64,000 nt of DNA. Origin: Toxorhynchites rutilus septentrionalis. Lineage: Eukaryota > Arthropoda > Insecta > Diptera > Culicidae. A program made the translations under genes and the position numbers. The first letter of the stretch is position 1. Every line of letters starts with the position of its first letter. The stretch lies in assembly GCF_029784135.1 (NCBI RefSeq), contig NC_073745.1, positions 240,466,191 through 240,530,190 on the forward strand, in the 5' to 3' direction. The notes below the pieces were generated by a model, which worked only from the letters and a program-made list of their open reading frames with translations, did not search any database and was not told where the DNA came from. Below, piece after piece: positions 32,916-43,800 of the stretch.

Positions 32916-35900
32916 AAAACGACAACAACTTCGTGCCATATATTACAATCCAAACTTCAAAGGGAGAAATGAAATTTTTGATCGACACAGGAGCGAACAA
33001 AAATTACATTTCGCCAGCCCACGTAAACGTAGAAAACTGCAAATCAGAGCCCTTATCTAAGGTAACCAACATAAAAGGAACACACACAATCGACAAATCA
33101 GCATCCTTCGATCCGTTTCGAATTAACAAAAAATTAAAATTTTTCATTTTTAAATTTCATAGCTATTTTGACGGTCTCATCGGTTACGAGTCGTTGAGAG
33201 ATCTGAATGCCAAAATCGATGTAAGCAAAAATATCTTGAGAATAGGAAAGAAAACTTTTCAAATGAAAAAAAGATTTCCCGAAAAACAAATAATAAATTT
33301 AACTGAAAAAAAAGAACAATTTATCAAAATCAGAACCACCAATGACGGAGATTTCATCATAAGCAGCGAAAGAAATATGGGAAATTTTTCAATTCTACCA
33401 GGGATCTACCACAGTAGTAATAATACCGCTTTTGTTGCAGTAGAAAATCATGAGGAATCGCAAATCGAAATAAACATGAATGAATTTGAATCTGATAACG
33501 ATGAATTTGTCACAGCCGAGAAACCCATAGGAAGCCCGAGAAATAAATTCAGCATCTTAGACGATTCGTTGAATCAACAAGAAAGAAAAGCTTTGGATGA
33601 CATTATCGGCGAATATTCTGAAATTCTATATTCCGATGACCAGAAATTAACCTTTAAACATCAAATCAAACACCGAATTTGAACTGTGGACAATATACCG
33701 ATTCATTCCAAGTCATACCGTTATCCACAAATATTTGAAACAGAGGTACAAACTCAAATAAGAAAAATGTTGAAGGACGGGATTATTCAAGAATCCATAT
33801 CGCCCTACACATCACCTGTATGGATAGTGCCTAAGAAAGCAGATCCATCAGGTGTGAAAAAGTTTCGACTCGTTATAGATTACAGAAAACTTAACGAGAA
33901 AACCATCTCTGATAAATATCCTATACCGGATATAACAGAAATTTTGGATAAATTAGGAAGAGCGACATACTTCTCGACACTAGATCTAGTTTCTGGATTT
34001 CACCAGATTCAGCTAGACGCAAAAGACGTCGAAAAAACAGCGTTCTCCGTGAGCTCGGGTAAATACGAATTCACAAGGATGCCTTTTGGACTCAAGAACG
34101 CCCCTGCGACCTTTCAGAGGGTTATGGATGCCGTTCTTAGAGATCACATTGGTGTTTGTTGTCTTGTTTATATGGACGACATCATCATTTTTTCGAGTTC
34201 GTTTGAAGAGCACGTCAAAGACATATGTAAAATTCTTCGCAAGCTGAAGGAAGCTTGTTTGAAGATACAACTAGATAAATGCTATTTTTTCAGACGGGAA
34301 GTTCAATTCCTTGGACATACCGTGACCAAAGATGGCGTAAAGCCAAACAGCGACAAAATAGAGGTTATTCAAAATTGGCCTAAACCAAAAAACGAGAAGG
34401 AACTTAAGCAATTTCTCGGAACAATAGGTTACTATCGCCGTTTCATAAAAGACTTTGCCAAAATGGTGAAACCTTTAACGCAACTCTTGCGAAATGATAC
34501 TTGCTTTGAATTTACTCCAGATAAAATTCAATGTTTTGAAAAATGCAAAGCACTTTTGACCATGGATCCAATACTTGCGTACCCAGATTTTACAAAAGAA
34601 TTCATCCTTACCACAGATGCTAGTGACTTTGCAGTGGGAGCTGTATTATCACAGGGACAAATAGGGAAAGATCACCCGATTGCCTACGCTTCAAGAACTT
34701 TAAACAAATCGGAAGAAAATTATTGCACAACGGAAAAAGAATTATTAGCTATTATATGGGCTGTTAAACACTTCAGACCATACTTGTATGGAAGAAGATT
34801 TAAGCTTGTCACAGATCATCAACCATTAATATATTCGATGACAAGTGCAAACCAAAAAATTATTAGATGGAAACTAGTTTTAACTGAATTTGACTTTGAA
34901 ATAATTTATAAACCTGGCAGAGAAAACGTCGTAGCCGACGCCCTGTCTAGAATAAAACCAGCAGAAATAAACTCCAATGACATACAGGAAAATCAAGACG
35001 AACCCGACACCGACGGCATGACAGTACATTCAGCAGACACCAGCAACGATCATTATATTTGGACAACAGAAAGACCAACAAATTCATTCAAAAACCAGAT
35101 CATATTTAAAATTTCTCCTACAGACATAGAAGCTCACGAACAAATCTTCACAAAATACCACAGATTTATAATCTCAAAACCAAACTACACAGAACAAGAC
35201 ATAGTAACTATTTTTAAAGAAAAACTTAATCCAAACGGTATAAATTGCATCTATTGCCCTTTAATGCTAACACAATTAATTCAGGAAACATATCGCAAAC
35301 ATTTTTCTCATAACAAAATCTTCAAGCTCCTTATTTCACAGGTATTACTCCAGGACATAAGGCTACCAGAGGAACAGGACGAAATCGTGCGCAAAACTCA
35401 CGACTATGCCCATAGAGGGATCAAAGAGAATAAAGCTCAAATCCTGTTAGAATTTTTCTTCCCCGAAATTGATAAAAAATTGAAAGTTTATATAAATAAC
35501 TGTCCTACTTGCAAACAATGTAAGTACGACAGAAAACCTCCGAAATTGGTTCAAAAAACTAACCCCGCAGAAAATACATTTGAAAGGATTCATATGGATA
35601 TATTTTTTATGAGTGGAAGAAAAATGTTAACTATAGTAGACGCTTTTTCCAAATTTGCAAACGTGATCGCTCTTGAAACAAGGACTATCGTAGACCTTAA
35701 AAGGGCAATCACAGAGCACATCAGAATTTTCGGCAAACCAAAATCGATAACTTGCGATCAAGAACCAAGCTTGACATCGCTCGCCTTCATTGGATTCATG
35801 CAGGATTTGGATATTGCAATTCATTTTGCGAGTTCAAGTAACTCAAACGGAATAGTGGAACGATTCCACTCTACACTCATTGAACTATATAGAACTTTAA

Positions 35901-36298
35901 ATTCGAAATACAAAGACATGGAATTCTTCGACAAAATTAACATTCTTGTGGATATTTATAATAACACAATTCACTCAGCGACCGGCTTTAAGCCAAAGCA
36001 AGTAGTCTTTAACCACCATAATGAAACAAGCGCGGAAGAAATTTTTCAAAATTACAGTAAAATTCAGTCTGCCATTAAGGTCCTAATGGAAAAACGCAGA
36101 AAGCAGATAGAAAATGAAAACAAGGTAAAAACCTTGCCAAAAACTTTAGAACCAGGAGAAAATGTATACGTAAAAGTTAATCAGAGAATAACAAAGGACA
36201 AAGACCCATTCAAGGTTTCAAAAGTCGTGGACGATAACGAATTGACATTTAAAGATACTTACGGAGTAAAAATTCATAAAAATAGGATCAAAAAATGA
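32912..36298 (+). pseudogene. pol: errantivirus Pol (protease, RT, RNase H, integrase), one in-frame stop
   Basis: The protease has FLIDTGANKNYI near 32,975. A TGA at 33,680-33,682 interrupts the frame between protease and reverse transcriptase; the frame is the same on both sides. The RT has VIDYRKLN, LDLVSGFHQI, FGLKNAPATFQR and YMDD (34,169). RNase H has TTDASDFAVGAVLS, TEKELLAI and TDHQPL. Integrase has the H-H-C-C finger ending NCPTCKQC (35,500), then catalytic Asp in HMDIFF (35,590), Asp in CDQEPS (35,757) and Glu in IVERFHS (35,860). All catalytic residues are present, so the single stop is the visible defect. It ends at TGA 36,296-36,298. Confidence 0.93.
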
Positions 36299-37933
36299 TT
36301 TTTTTTCTTTTTCTTTTCGGTCTGTTTCAGGATCATTCCACTTACTTCAGCGACATTTTACCACGACGTATCGACAAATAACGGACTTTTGACCTTAAAA
36401 TTAGACTCGGTTAAGATAAAATTAGGATACGACCGTATAATACATAAAATTAACCTAGATGAAATAGGACAAAATATAAACTATATCGAAAAATTAGCAA
36501 ATAACCTTAATGTAACGGATCACTTACAACAAACAATCCAGTTTAAAATTAAAAAGGCTTATGAAAAGTTGACAGGATTTTACCCAAAACGTGCAAAAAG
36601 AGGACTTATTAATGCTTTAGGAAACGTGATAAAATTTATAGCAGGCAACCCCGACCAGGAAGACCTCGACTTAATCAATCAAAATTTAGAGATGCTTGAA
36701 ACTAATAGCAACAAAATCATAGATAATCAAATAAAACAAGTAAAAATCAACAATGTACTTCAAGCTACTATTAATAAAGTCTCAAAAACCATAAGATCAA
36801 TTAAGCAACATGTACAATCTCAAGACACGATAATTAGAAAAGACTTGGAACTCATAAATCTTATTTTGAATACTGATATCCTGATAAAAACCTTAGAAGA
36901 CCTCGAAGAACAGATTGCCTTTTCAAAATCTAATAGCTTGAACAAAAACATTCTCAGTATGGCTGAAAAAGATTATATTTTGAAATTTTTAGAAAGCCAA
37001 CATATTGCTATTAAATTTGAAGATGAAATTTATAAATTCGTAATATCAGTTGTATCGCTACAAAATAATCACATAATCATTATAGTCAAACTCCCCATCA
37101 TTGAACCGAACGAGTACTCATTGATGCAGTTAGAACCTGTCAACGTGAATGGAACCAGAATCGACACGAACATCCGCTATGTGGCCAAGTATCAGCAGTC
37201 ATTATACGAGCAGAGTGAGAGGTGTTTCATTTGCGACAATAACTTGCCAGTGAACGACGGTTGCATCTCCAATATCCTGACAAATCAAAAAGCCAAGTGT
37301 CCGATGCATAAACAACCAGAACGTCCAATAATCAAGGAAATCAGTGTCGGAACAATTCTCATCGACACAAATAAAGCAGTCTACATTTTAGACTCATGTG
37401 GAGAATCACAAATCATTCCCGCTCCAACTATTATTGAAACAGGTAACTGCACAGTTACAGTGCAGAATGTAACCTTCAGAAGCAACTCTAAAACTATAAA
37501 TAAATCTGAATATCTCACACCCATATTTGGAAAAGAGATAGAAACCATTAAACAAAAACCAGACATCGAAGAAATACACCAGATGAATATCGAAAATTTG
37601 GAGGAAATTCAGAGACTTAAGCTTCACATGATCAGCTCTCAAACGCTCGGAGGACTAGCGATAGCCTCTACCATCCTGGCAATAGTAATCATCTTATGCA
37701 TTCGCAGATACAAATCCCAAACTAGAAGTCAACCCCAACAGGATAAAAAAGAGGACATCGTCACCTCACAGATTACCAACAAGAAGTTCGACATCAGCTC
37801 CCCGGAAAACAATCAGAAAGGAACAGTAACCGATATCCTGAAGGACGAGCCAACCTGCCTAACGAAATCCTTCCTTCCGGCACCCAGATTTGTCCTTACC
37901 AAGGGATCCAGAAAATCAACCGAGGACGCTTGA
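36299..37933 (+). CDS. env: errantivirus envelope-like glycoprotein
   Basis: The frame is open from the Pol stop to TGA 37,931-37,933. There is no good early ATG. TCTGTTTCAG at 36,321-36,330 is a strong acceptor, fitting the spliced env mRNA known for this group, so the start is probably supplied by a 5' exon. A furin-type RAKR site (36,590-36,601) precedes a Gly-rich fusion-peptide-like segment (GLINALGN), as in the F-type Env proteins errantiviruses share with baculoviruses. A membrane helix (AIASTILAIVIILCI) lies at about 37,655-37,710, followed by a charged cytoplasmic tail of about 75 residues. Internal cysteine pairs (CFICDNN) are present. No break was seen in the ectodomain frame. Confidence 0.85.
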   Translation, partial: FFFFFFSVCFRIIPLTSATFYHDVSTNNGLLTLKLDSVKIKLGYDRIIHKINLDEIGQNINYIEKLANNLNVTDHLQQTIQFKIKKAYEKLTGFYPKRAKRGLINALGNVIKFIAGNPDQEDLDLINQNLEMLETNSNKIIDNQIKQVKINNVLQATINKVSKTIRSIKQHVQSQDTIIRKDLELINLILNTDILIKTLEDLEEQIAFSKSNSLNKNILSMAEKDYILKFLESQHIAIKFEDEIYKFVISVVSLQNNHIIIIVKLPIIEPNEYSLMQLEPVNVNGTRIDTNIRYVAKYQQSLYEQSERCFICDNNLPVNDGCISNILTNQKAKCPMHKQPERPIIKEISVGTILIDTNKAVYILDSCGESQIIPAPTIIETGNCTVTVQNVTFRSNSKTINKSEYLTPIFGKEIETIKQKPDIEEIHQMNIENLEEIQRLKLHMISSQTLGGLAIASTILAIVIILCIRRYKSQTRSQPQQDKKEDIVTSQITNKKFDISSPENNQKGTVTDILKDEPTCLTKSFLPAPRFVLTKGSRKSTEDA

Positions 37934-37937
37934 CTCT

Positions 37938-37948
37938 TAGGGGGGAGA
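37938..37948 (+). other. polypurine tract
   Basis: AGGGGGGAGA immediately precedes the 3' LTR. Confidence 0.8.
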
Positions 37949-38252
37949 CGTTATGAAAAGTCCCTCCCACACATTCATTTGAGCCCATAGTAAGAACATG
38001 CAACCGAGCCTGGCCCATTGCACGCGCGCCAGATTAACGATGATGCGCGCGAGAATTCGCCAGAAAGGAAAACAAGGTATCACCTTGCATAAGTACCAAG
38101 CCACCGGGATGAACGCAGACTCAGCAGTCTGTAGTCTTTATAATGGGTTCGATGCTAAAATATAAGTTAGTTCTAAGTATGATGTTATAGCGATAAGTGA
38201 AATCGTGAATAAATTTATTTTTTATGCTTTCCCGTACGGAAGCTACATAACT
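37949..38252 (+). repeat. 3' LTR of the errantivirus
   Basis: 304 bp, identical to the 5' LTR except A for G at about 38,157. The TATA target duplication follows at 38,253. Confidence 0.93.
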
Positions 38253-39394
38253 TATATAACATCATATGCCCTAAAATTTGGTTGGCATATAATGTGCCTA
38301 ACTGGCATATGCATGCAAAAGTGGAGGCCATATACATACATGGCAAATGCTTACCGAATTTGTTTGGATGAATATGCAACTTTGACCGGCTATAATAGCG
38401 ATTATGTTGGAATTGAATTGCGATCTAATATGAATATATTCATGAATTGACAAAGCACCAAATACGACTTTTGCCATACTTATATACGATTTATTACAGG
38501 CATAGAAAAAAACAAATGGCGCGAAATCTTTTCGTGAAATGTTTATTACAACCTCACGAATCGCCATGTTAATATATGAGTATTTATGTTCGTAGAAATA
38601 ATAATTGTTTGATTGACTTGTGTTGGGAGTGGAATATGAATATTTAAAATGCCACAGATTGATGTTTGGTGAAAACTGCTCCGATGTGGGTTCGAACTCC
38701 GGTCGTCTGGATTATCATCCACCAGCTATCTCGCGCGGCTTTTTTCAACAGCGGTTAAAACTTTCGAGTGCATCATTGACATTTCAATATGATGTAATAT
38801 GTTCTTTATTAGGATCTAATATGATTTACTGTTTCATGATTTTCTTCAGCATGCAACACGATTTACTACAGTACTGAATCGATTTAAATTATACTCTTAT
38901 ACGACACACAAACTGCATCAGCGTAATATACGCATATGATGCGGATTAAATATATTTTACGACAATGTACATCATAAAACTGATGTTTATTATACCGAAA
39001 TGCGACTTAATTTGATAATGGTATATAAAATCGAGTTTTTACATTTTATGCGATTTCAAATATATACGATACATACTTTGATTGATATTATATGCGATTA
39101 TGATTTATTCGGATTTCTTGTAAGACTTGGCACGTGCAAAATTATACGATTTAATGTTTGTTGGGAAGGCATTTTCCAGTGGGGAGAACTGTTTTCTTCG
39201 ATTGAAAACAAAAGATGAACATTCGTTTCGCTGCGGTTGCTATCACTGCGCTGCCAAAACATAACCGGTTCGGCTCGGATTACTGTTGAACGTTCAACGA
39301 AAGGTGGTGCATAGACAAATTTTATTATTTATTTGGGATTGATGTTTTTGAGAGCATTTGAGATGAAGTTTTGCTGTGATCATACTGAAAAAAT

Positions 39395-39445
39395 TATAGG
39401 AGGTTGTGTCCAAAACACGACCGCATTGTTGACGTAGAACTACGC
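39395..39445 (+). repeat. family C terminus (GGTTGTGTCC...CACGACCGC + ACGTAG)
   Basis: AGGTTGTGTCCAAAACACGACCGC is followed by TTGACGTAGAACTACG. The same pairing occurs inverted at 44,881-44,928 and, diverged, at 46,490-46,533 and 43,150-43,197. The two motifs together define one TIR. Confidence 0.6.
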
Positions 39446-39492
39446 TGTAGTTTAATTCAAGTCGCTTGTTTATAACTGCGAATATTATTTTA

Positions 39493-40779
39493 CAGGGTTT
39501 TCCAACTTTAAATTCCGAAAGTAAATTGAGATAAAACACACTTAGAATTCGAATTTCGATGAAACTTTTATTTCAAATTAAAGTTTGGTTTATGCCATTA
39601 TGTGTGAAATACAACATCATTCAAATGTTCACCTAGGGCTTCCTCGCACACCTTGATCCGGAACAGGTAATTTTCGATGACTTTTTGGCACATATGGGGC
39701 GGTATCTCGGTCATAACTTTACGAATGTTGTCTTTCAAGAGTTTACGGAGAGTTGGCATAGACACGGTCTTTCGCATAACCCCACAAAAAAAAAGTCTAG
39801 CGGGTTCAAATCGCATGATCTGGACGGCCAATTGGCATCACCAAAACGTGAAATTATGCGTCCCTCAATTTTCGTTCGCAATACGGCCATGTTCGGTCGT
39901 GTTGTGTGGCACTTGGCGCCGTCCTGCTGAAACCACATGTCATCCGTATCCATATCTTCAATTTGTGGCAAAAAAAAATCGGTTAACATGCGGCCATAGC
40001 GCTCACCATTCACAGTTACCGTCTCGCCGTCCTCATTTTCAAAGAAATACGGCCCGATGACTCCACCAGACCATAATGCGCACCAAACAGTGACTTTTGG
40101 CGGATGCAATGGCCTCTCAACAATCACGTGTGGATTTTCTGAGCCCAATATACGGAAATTTTGGGTGTTCACATAGCCACCGAGCTCGAAATGTGCCTCA
40201 TCGCTGAAGAAAATTTGATGCGAAAATTCAGCATTTTGCTGCTGTTCTTCGTTCACCCAATCGACGTATGCCCGACGCATTCCATGGTCACCACGCTCTA
40301 ATTTTTGTACCAGTTGGACTTTATATGGATGTAGGTGCAAGTCCAAATGCCAAATTCGCCTCAATGATGTGTTTGACAAGCCCAATTGCTGAGCACGCCG
40401 TGAAATCGAAACATTCGGGTCATCCTCCACACTGGCAGCAACAGCAGCAATATTTTCGGCCGAACGCACATTACGATGATGCACAGGTTTCACAATATCC
40501 GCTACGGATCCAGTTTGTTCGAATTTACGCACTACATTAGCGTTTGTGTGCTCTGTAGGCCGTCCATGACGACCAAAATCCGTCCGTAATGCTCGAAAAA
40601 CATTTGCCGGTTTTTCATCATTTTTATAGTATAATTTAACAAAATTAACACGTTGTGCGATGCTAAAACGATCCATATTGTAAAATGGCAGACATTATAT
40701 GACGCTTTGGTTGACAGCTATGTCAAACGGTTGTCAGCGCAGGGCTGTATACTTTCGGAAGCCGAAAATGGAAACCCTG
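39493..40779 (-). mobile_element. DD41D (rosa-type) mariner element
   Basis: Inverted termini CAGGGTTTTCCAACTTTAAA.../...GGAAACCCTG share an inner ACTTTCGGA block. TA lies at 39,491-39,492 and 40,780-40,781. The minus-strand transposase (ATG at 40,676) has the HTH region, FFSDEAHFELGG (first Asp), WFQQDGAKCHT (second Asp) and CDLNPLDFFF. Forty-one residues separate the second Asp from the final Asp, the rosa spacing. The frame shifts in the A9 run at about 39,784-39,793; the missing C-terminus is in another frame at 39,598-39,790 (DNIRKVMTEIPPHM ...). One frameshift is the only break seen, so the copy is fairly young. Confidence 0.9.
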
Positions 40780-41478
40780 TATATTGCGCGTTTCCGTGTT
40801 GACAAACATGATACCCTTTATATTTCGCGTAACTTTCGGAAAGGTCTCATGTAACATTTACGTTAATTCGGGAAAAACGAAGCTGAAGATTTAAACATTG
40901 TTCCGCGAATTGTTTTAAAAAGAATCGATCTTTGTCACTATTTTCACCACCAGCAGTCAGTAATAACTCTTTAAAACTAATCGTAACTGCTGTTCCGTGT
41001 TTTAAATTTAAAATTGATGCCTCAGAGCGAAAAATGGTACATTGGTCGTTTTGACTGACCGTGTTAGTACATTAATCAAATGCATGATAAGGATTTGAAA
41101 ATAACTACTGAACAACAATCCAAATACGTGTACTTGAAGCTGGAGACAGTGCATTGTTGTAAACATCCATTGAATTGCGCTAAAAACAATAAGAACACCC
41201 GAAAAAAAAAACAAAAATTCTAAATGACATTTTTTGTGATTAAAAGGTGAAAAGAATATCTATTCTTATCAATATTAAAAGAATATCGATTATTTGAACG
41301 ATTGTTTTTGTAATACTGTTAATCATTGAAAATGATAGTGTGCATCCATTGACTCGATTTGTTTTCATTTGTCTTTTTCAAATTAGTACCTTTTCAAAAG
41401 TTACGCGAGATATCTTCGCACAAACAAACAAAAGCACAATTCACTTATTTCCTCAATTATTCTAATAAAATAAGGAAA

Positions 41479-41600
41479 AATGTCCACGTGGACAACAGGG
41501 GGAGGGGTATGAAAATGTCCACGCTTGTCCACGGAGGGGGAAGGGGGAGTCTAAAATCATGCTTTTTCTGTCCACGTGGTATGTGTACAGCCCATTATTT
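41479..41600. repeat. GTCCACGTGGACA repeat family, one of five copies
   Basis: TGTCCACGTGGACAACAGGG, then TGTCCACGCTTGTCCACGGA and a CATGCTTTTTCTGTCCACGTGG end. Other copies are at 21,640-21,740, 24,897-24,985, 43,568-43,690 (inverted) and 47,605-47,715. The 14-bp core TGTCCACGTGGACA is a perfect palindrome. The copies are about 100-120 bp and lack clear target duplications. Confidence 0.75.
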
Positions 41601-42238
41601 AAGGCGATTAATCGTATCAAATAACAAACTGCTGAAAAGTATTCGATTAGCTGATGAACGATTAAATTCAAAAATCAGGGATCACTAAGAATGACTTCAC
41701 TATTTTGGTGATTCTTCCTGCGCCTGGTAGTATGCAGCACAGCATTACATGACTGGTGGAACCCGCTCGAGTTTCCATTAGGTCTTGAATGCCATTGCGA
41801 GTACTTCTGCATAGTGAGTTCTATGAAATGTTTGAAAGATTGTATTAATCTCCTGTAGTAATCTCCCGGAGGACTCAACCTGGTAGATACATCTCTGTTT
41901 ATACGCTCGAGGGAACTGCAGTATGTATACAGTCCGTTTAGTAGTTGGACCTACTTTACAACGTTGGAATCTTCTCACAAGAAACTCCATTGCGTGTGAG
42001 TAATTGTTTTCAAGATAAATCTGATAGCAAACATATTGTTTGAGATACACACTTTTCGCAAAACATCCTTAGAAAAAAAGACAAACATGTCACATTTAGG
42101 TAATTTATTATACAACATACATTTTTGGCAGTTTCTCACAAAAAGAAGAGATGCTATTTACAGAAAATAACTTAACCCGCAAGCTATCTGAACATCTTAG
42201 AAAGTAACGGAACAACTCGGTCCAACACATTTCTCGTC

Positions 42239-42678
42239 CTAGTCTCGAACGAACTCCTTTTGGTTTCTATCACAAGCCAACCGTTTCGCGAGCTGTTTGC
42301 AGAATTGCACGTCCTGTATGTAGTCTCCGATGAAGACCGAGAGGAGGTACCACTGTTTCATGCCGGTTGCCCGCACCTTGTAGTTCCTGAAAGAGCAAAA
42401 AATGGTTCGTTTTAGTTTCCCGATTTACCTGTCCGTTTCCGGTTATGTTATCATGATCCACTTTAGAATGTCGTCCCAATCCGGCTGGTTGCTGTCGACC
42501 CGGCTCATACGAATCGCATTCATTCGACAGGGTTCCTCCTCTATGCACACCTTCGGGCCAAATTCTTGCAGGATTTTGCGCTCGGCCTGGGCCACATCTA
42601 TGGCTAGGCGGGATATTTCATCCCCAGTTGGGATCATAGTGGGAGCGATTTCCCGCCGATTACGGGACTGATAGGTTT
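42239..42678 (-). CDS. last two exons of an unrecognised four-cysteine protein
   Basis: Exon A is 42,678-42,462 and exon B is 42,386-42,239, ending TAG. The acceptors TATTATTCCATTCCAG and GCTCTTTCAG are good and the frame is continuous. The donor between the exons (GTGGAT) is weak but is the only one that keeps the frame open. Exon A encodes IPTGDEISRLAIDVAQAERK and CIEEEPC. Exon B encodes MKQWYLLSVFIGDYIQDVQF then CKQLAKRLAC. The Cys spacing (C-x5-C ... C-x7-C) suggests a disulfide-bonded, perhaps secreted, domain. AATAAA on the - strand at 42,104-42,109 is a fitting polyadenylation signal. Upstream exons were not found; a frame at about 42,720-42,840 (KTWLNKISAGICQTGFDD) is a weak candidate. 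Confidence 0.6.
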
Positions 42679-43139
42679 CTGGAATGGAATAATAAGAGAA
42701 AATAATGTAAGTAAGTATAAAATATTGTCAGTGAAACTTTGGTCGTCCAGAACATCGTCAAATCCAGTTTGGCAGATTCCAGCTGAAATCTTATTCAGCC
42801 ACGTCTTTTTGGTCAAGAGTATCTTGTTTTTTTTTCGTTCAATGCAGCAAATTTCTTGCCACATCATAAATTTTCAAGTGAATTTATTAACAAACATATA
42901 CTTGAACCTGCCCGATTTGGTTGGTCGTTGACAATGACGGTCATTTTGTTGGAATTGCATTTGTCTGAAATAGCATCATCCGAGAGTCTTGAAGTCTCGC
43001 ATTCAATGCACTGCGATTGTAAGTTCTACTACGATATGTACCAAACGTTGGCTAAATTCAACTATCTGAATTTAATTTTCTTTTTAACGTAAGATCGCGT
43101 CTTTTGGGAATATAAACTTTTACAAAATCAACAAACGAC

Positions 43140-43800
43140 AAATAACGTAATGTACGCAATCCTACGTTAAGTATCTGGTCATTTCTTGGACACAACCCTC
43201 CATTCTTCCCACTAGGAGCGCTAGAGCAAAAAAAAAACAGTGCGTCCAGATTTTGAGTGAGTCGAGCTTTACAATAATGGCCCTTGTTCATTATGAAATT
43301 AATCGTTCATCAGCTAATCGAATACTTTTCAGCAGTTTGTTATTCGATACGATTAATCGTCACACTTAGAGAAATAATTAGTTAGACTAATATTTCTCAT
43401 TTGCTAGAAAGCCATCTGGAATCAAAAAAGTGTTCATTCCGCATGAAAATCAATTATTATCTTTTACGCTTCCCTAAACTCGTAAACGAATCTCAATTCG
43501 CGTTGACTGCATAGAGCTTCTTTTACAAGGGTTTGGATCGATTAATCGAATTATTTGTTCGATTCGATTAGGGGTTGTCCACATACCACGTGGACAAAAT
43601 TAGGGGGGTAGGGGTTACGAAAATGTCCACGCTTGTCCATGGTGAGGGGGGAGGGGTTTTTGATAATGTCCACGTGGACACGTCAAGTATTTTTAAAGCA
43701 AAACATTGACTAACAAAATTGAATGAGATCTGATTTTTTTTGTAGTATTGAAAATCACGACTTAAGTGCGGGTTGAATTCAGCTTTTGCTCTTGATGACA
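43140..43800. other. repeat fragments: family C terminus, MITE terminus, GTCCACGTGGACA copy
   Basis: A family C-like end lies at 43,150-43,197, a CACTTAGAGAAATAATTAGT terminus of the 7.9-kb MITE family at 43,366, and an inverted GTCCACGTGGACA copy at 43,568-43,690. No gene is recognised. Confidence 0.5.

Larger units (their letters stand above)
30927..39168. mobile_element. TIR family D element carrying the errantivirus insertion
   Basis: The left end CCCAGCAAACATTAAATCGC (30,927) and the right end, the complement of CCCAACAAACATTAAATCG (to 39,168), are inverted copies. Removing 30,964-38,252 leaves about 950 bp that matches the truncated inverted copy at 12,985-13,800. A tRNA-like block (GGGTTCGAACTCC, 38,690) lies inside. 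There is no transposase frame. Confidence 0.72.
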
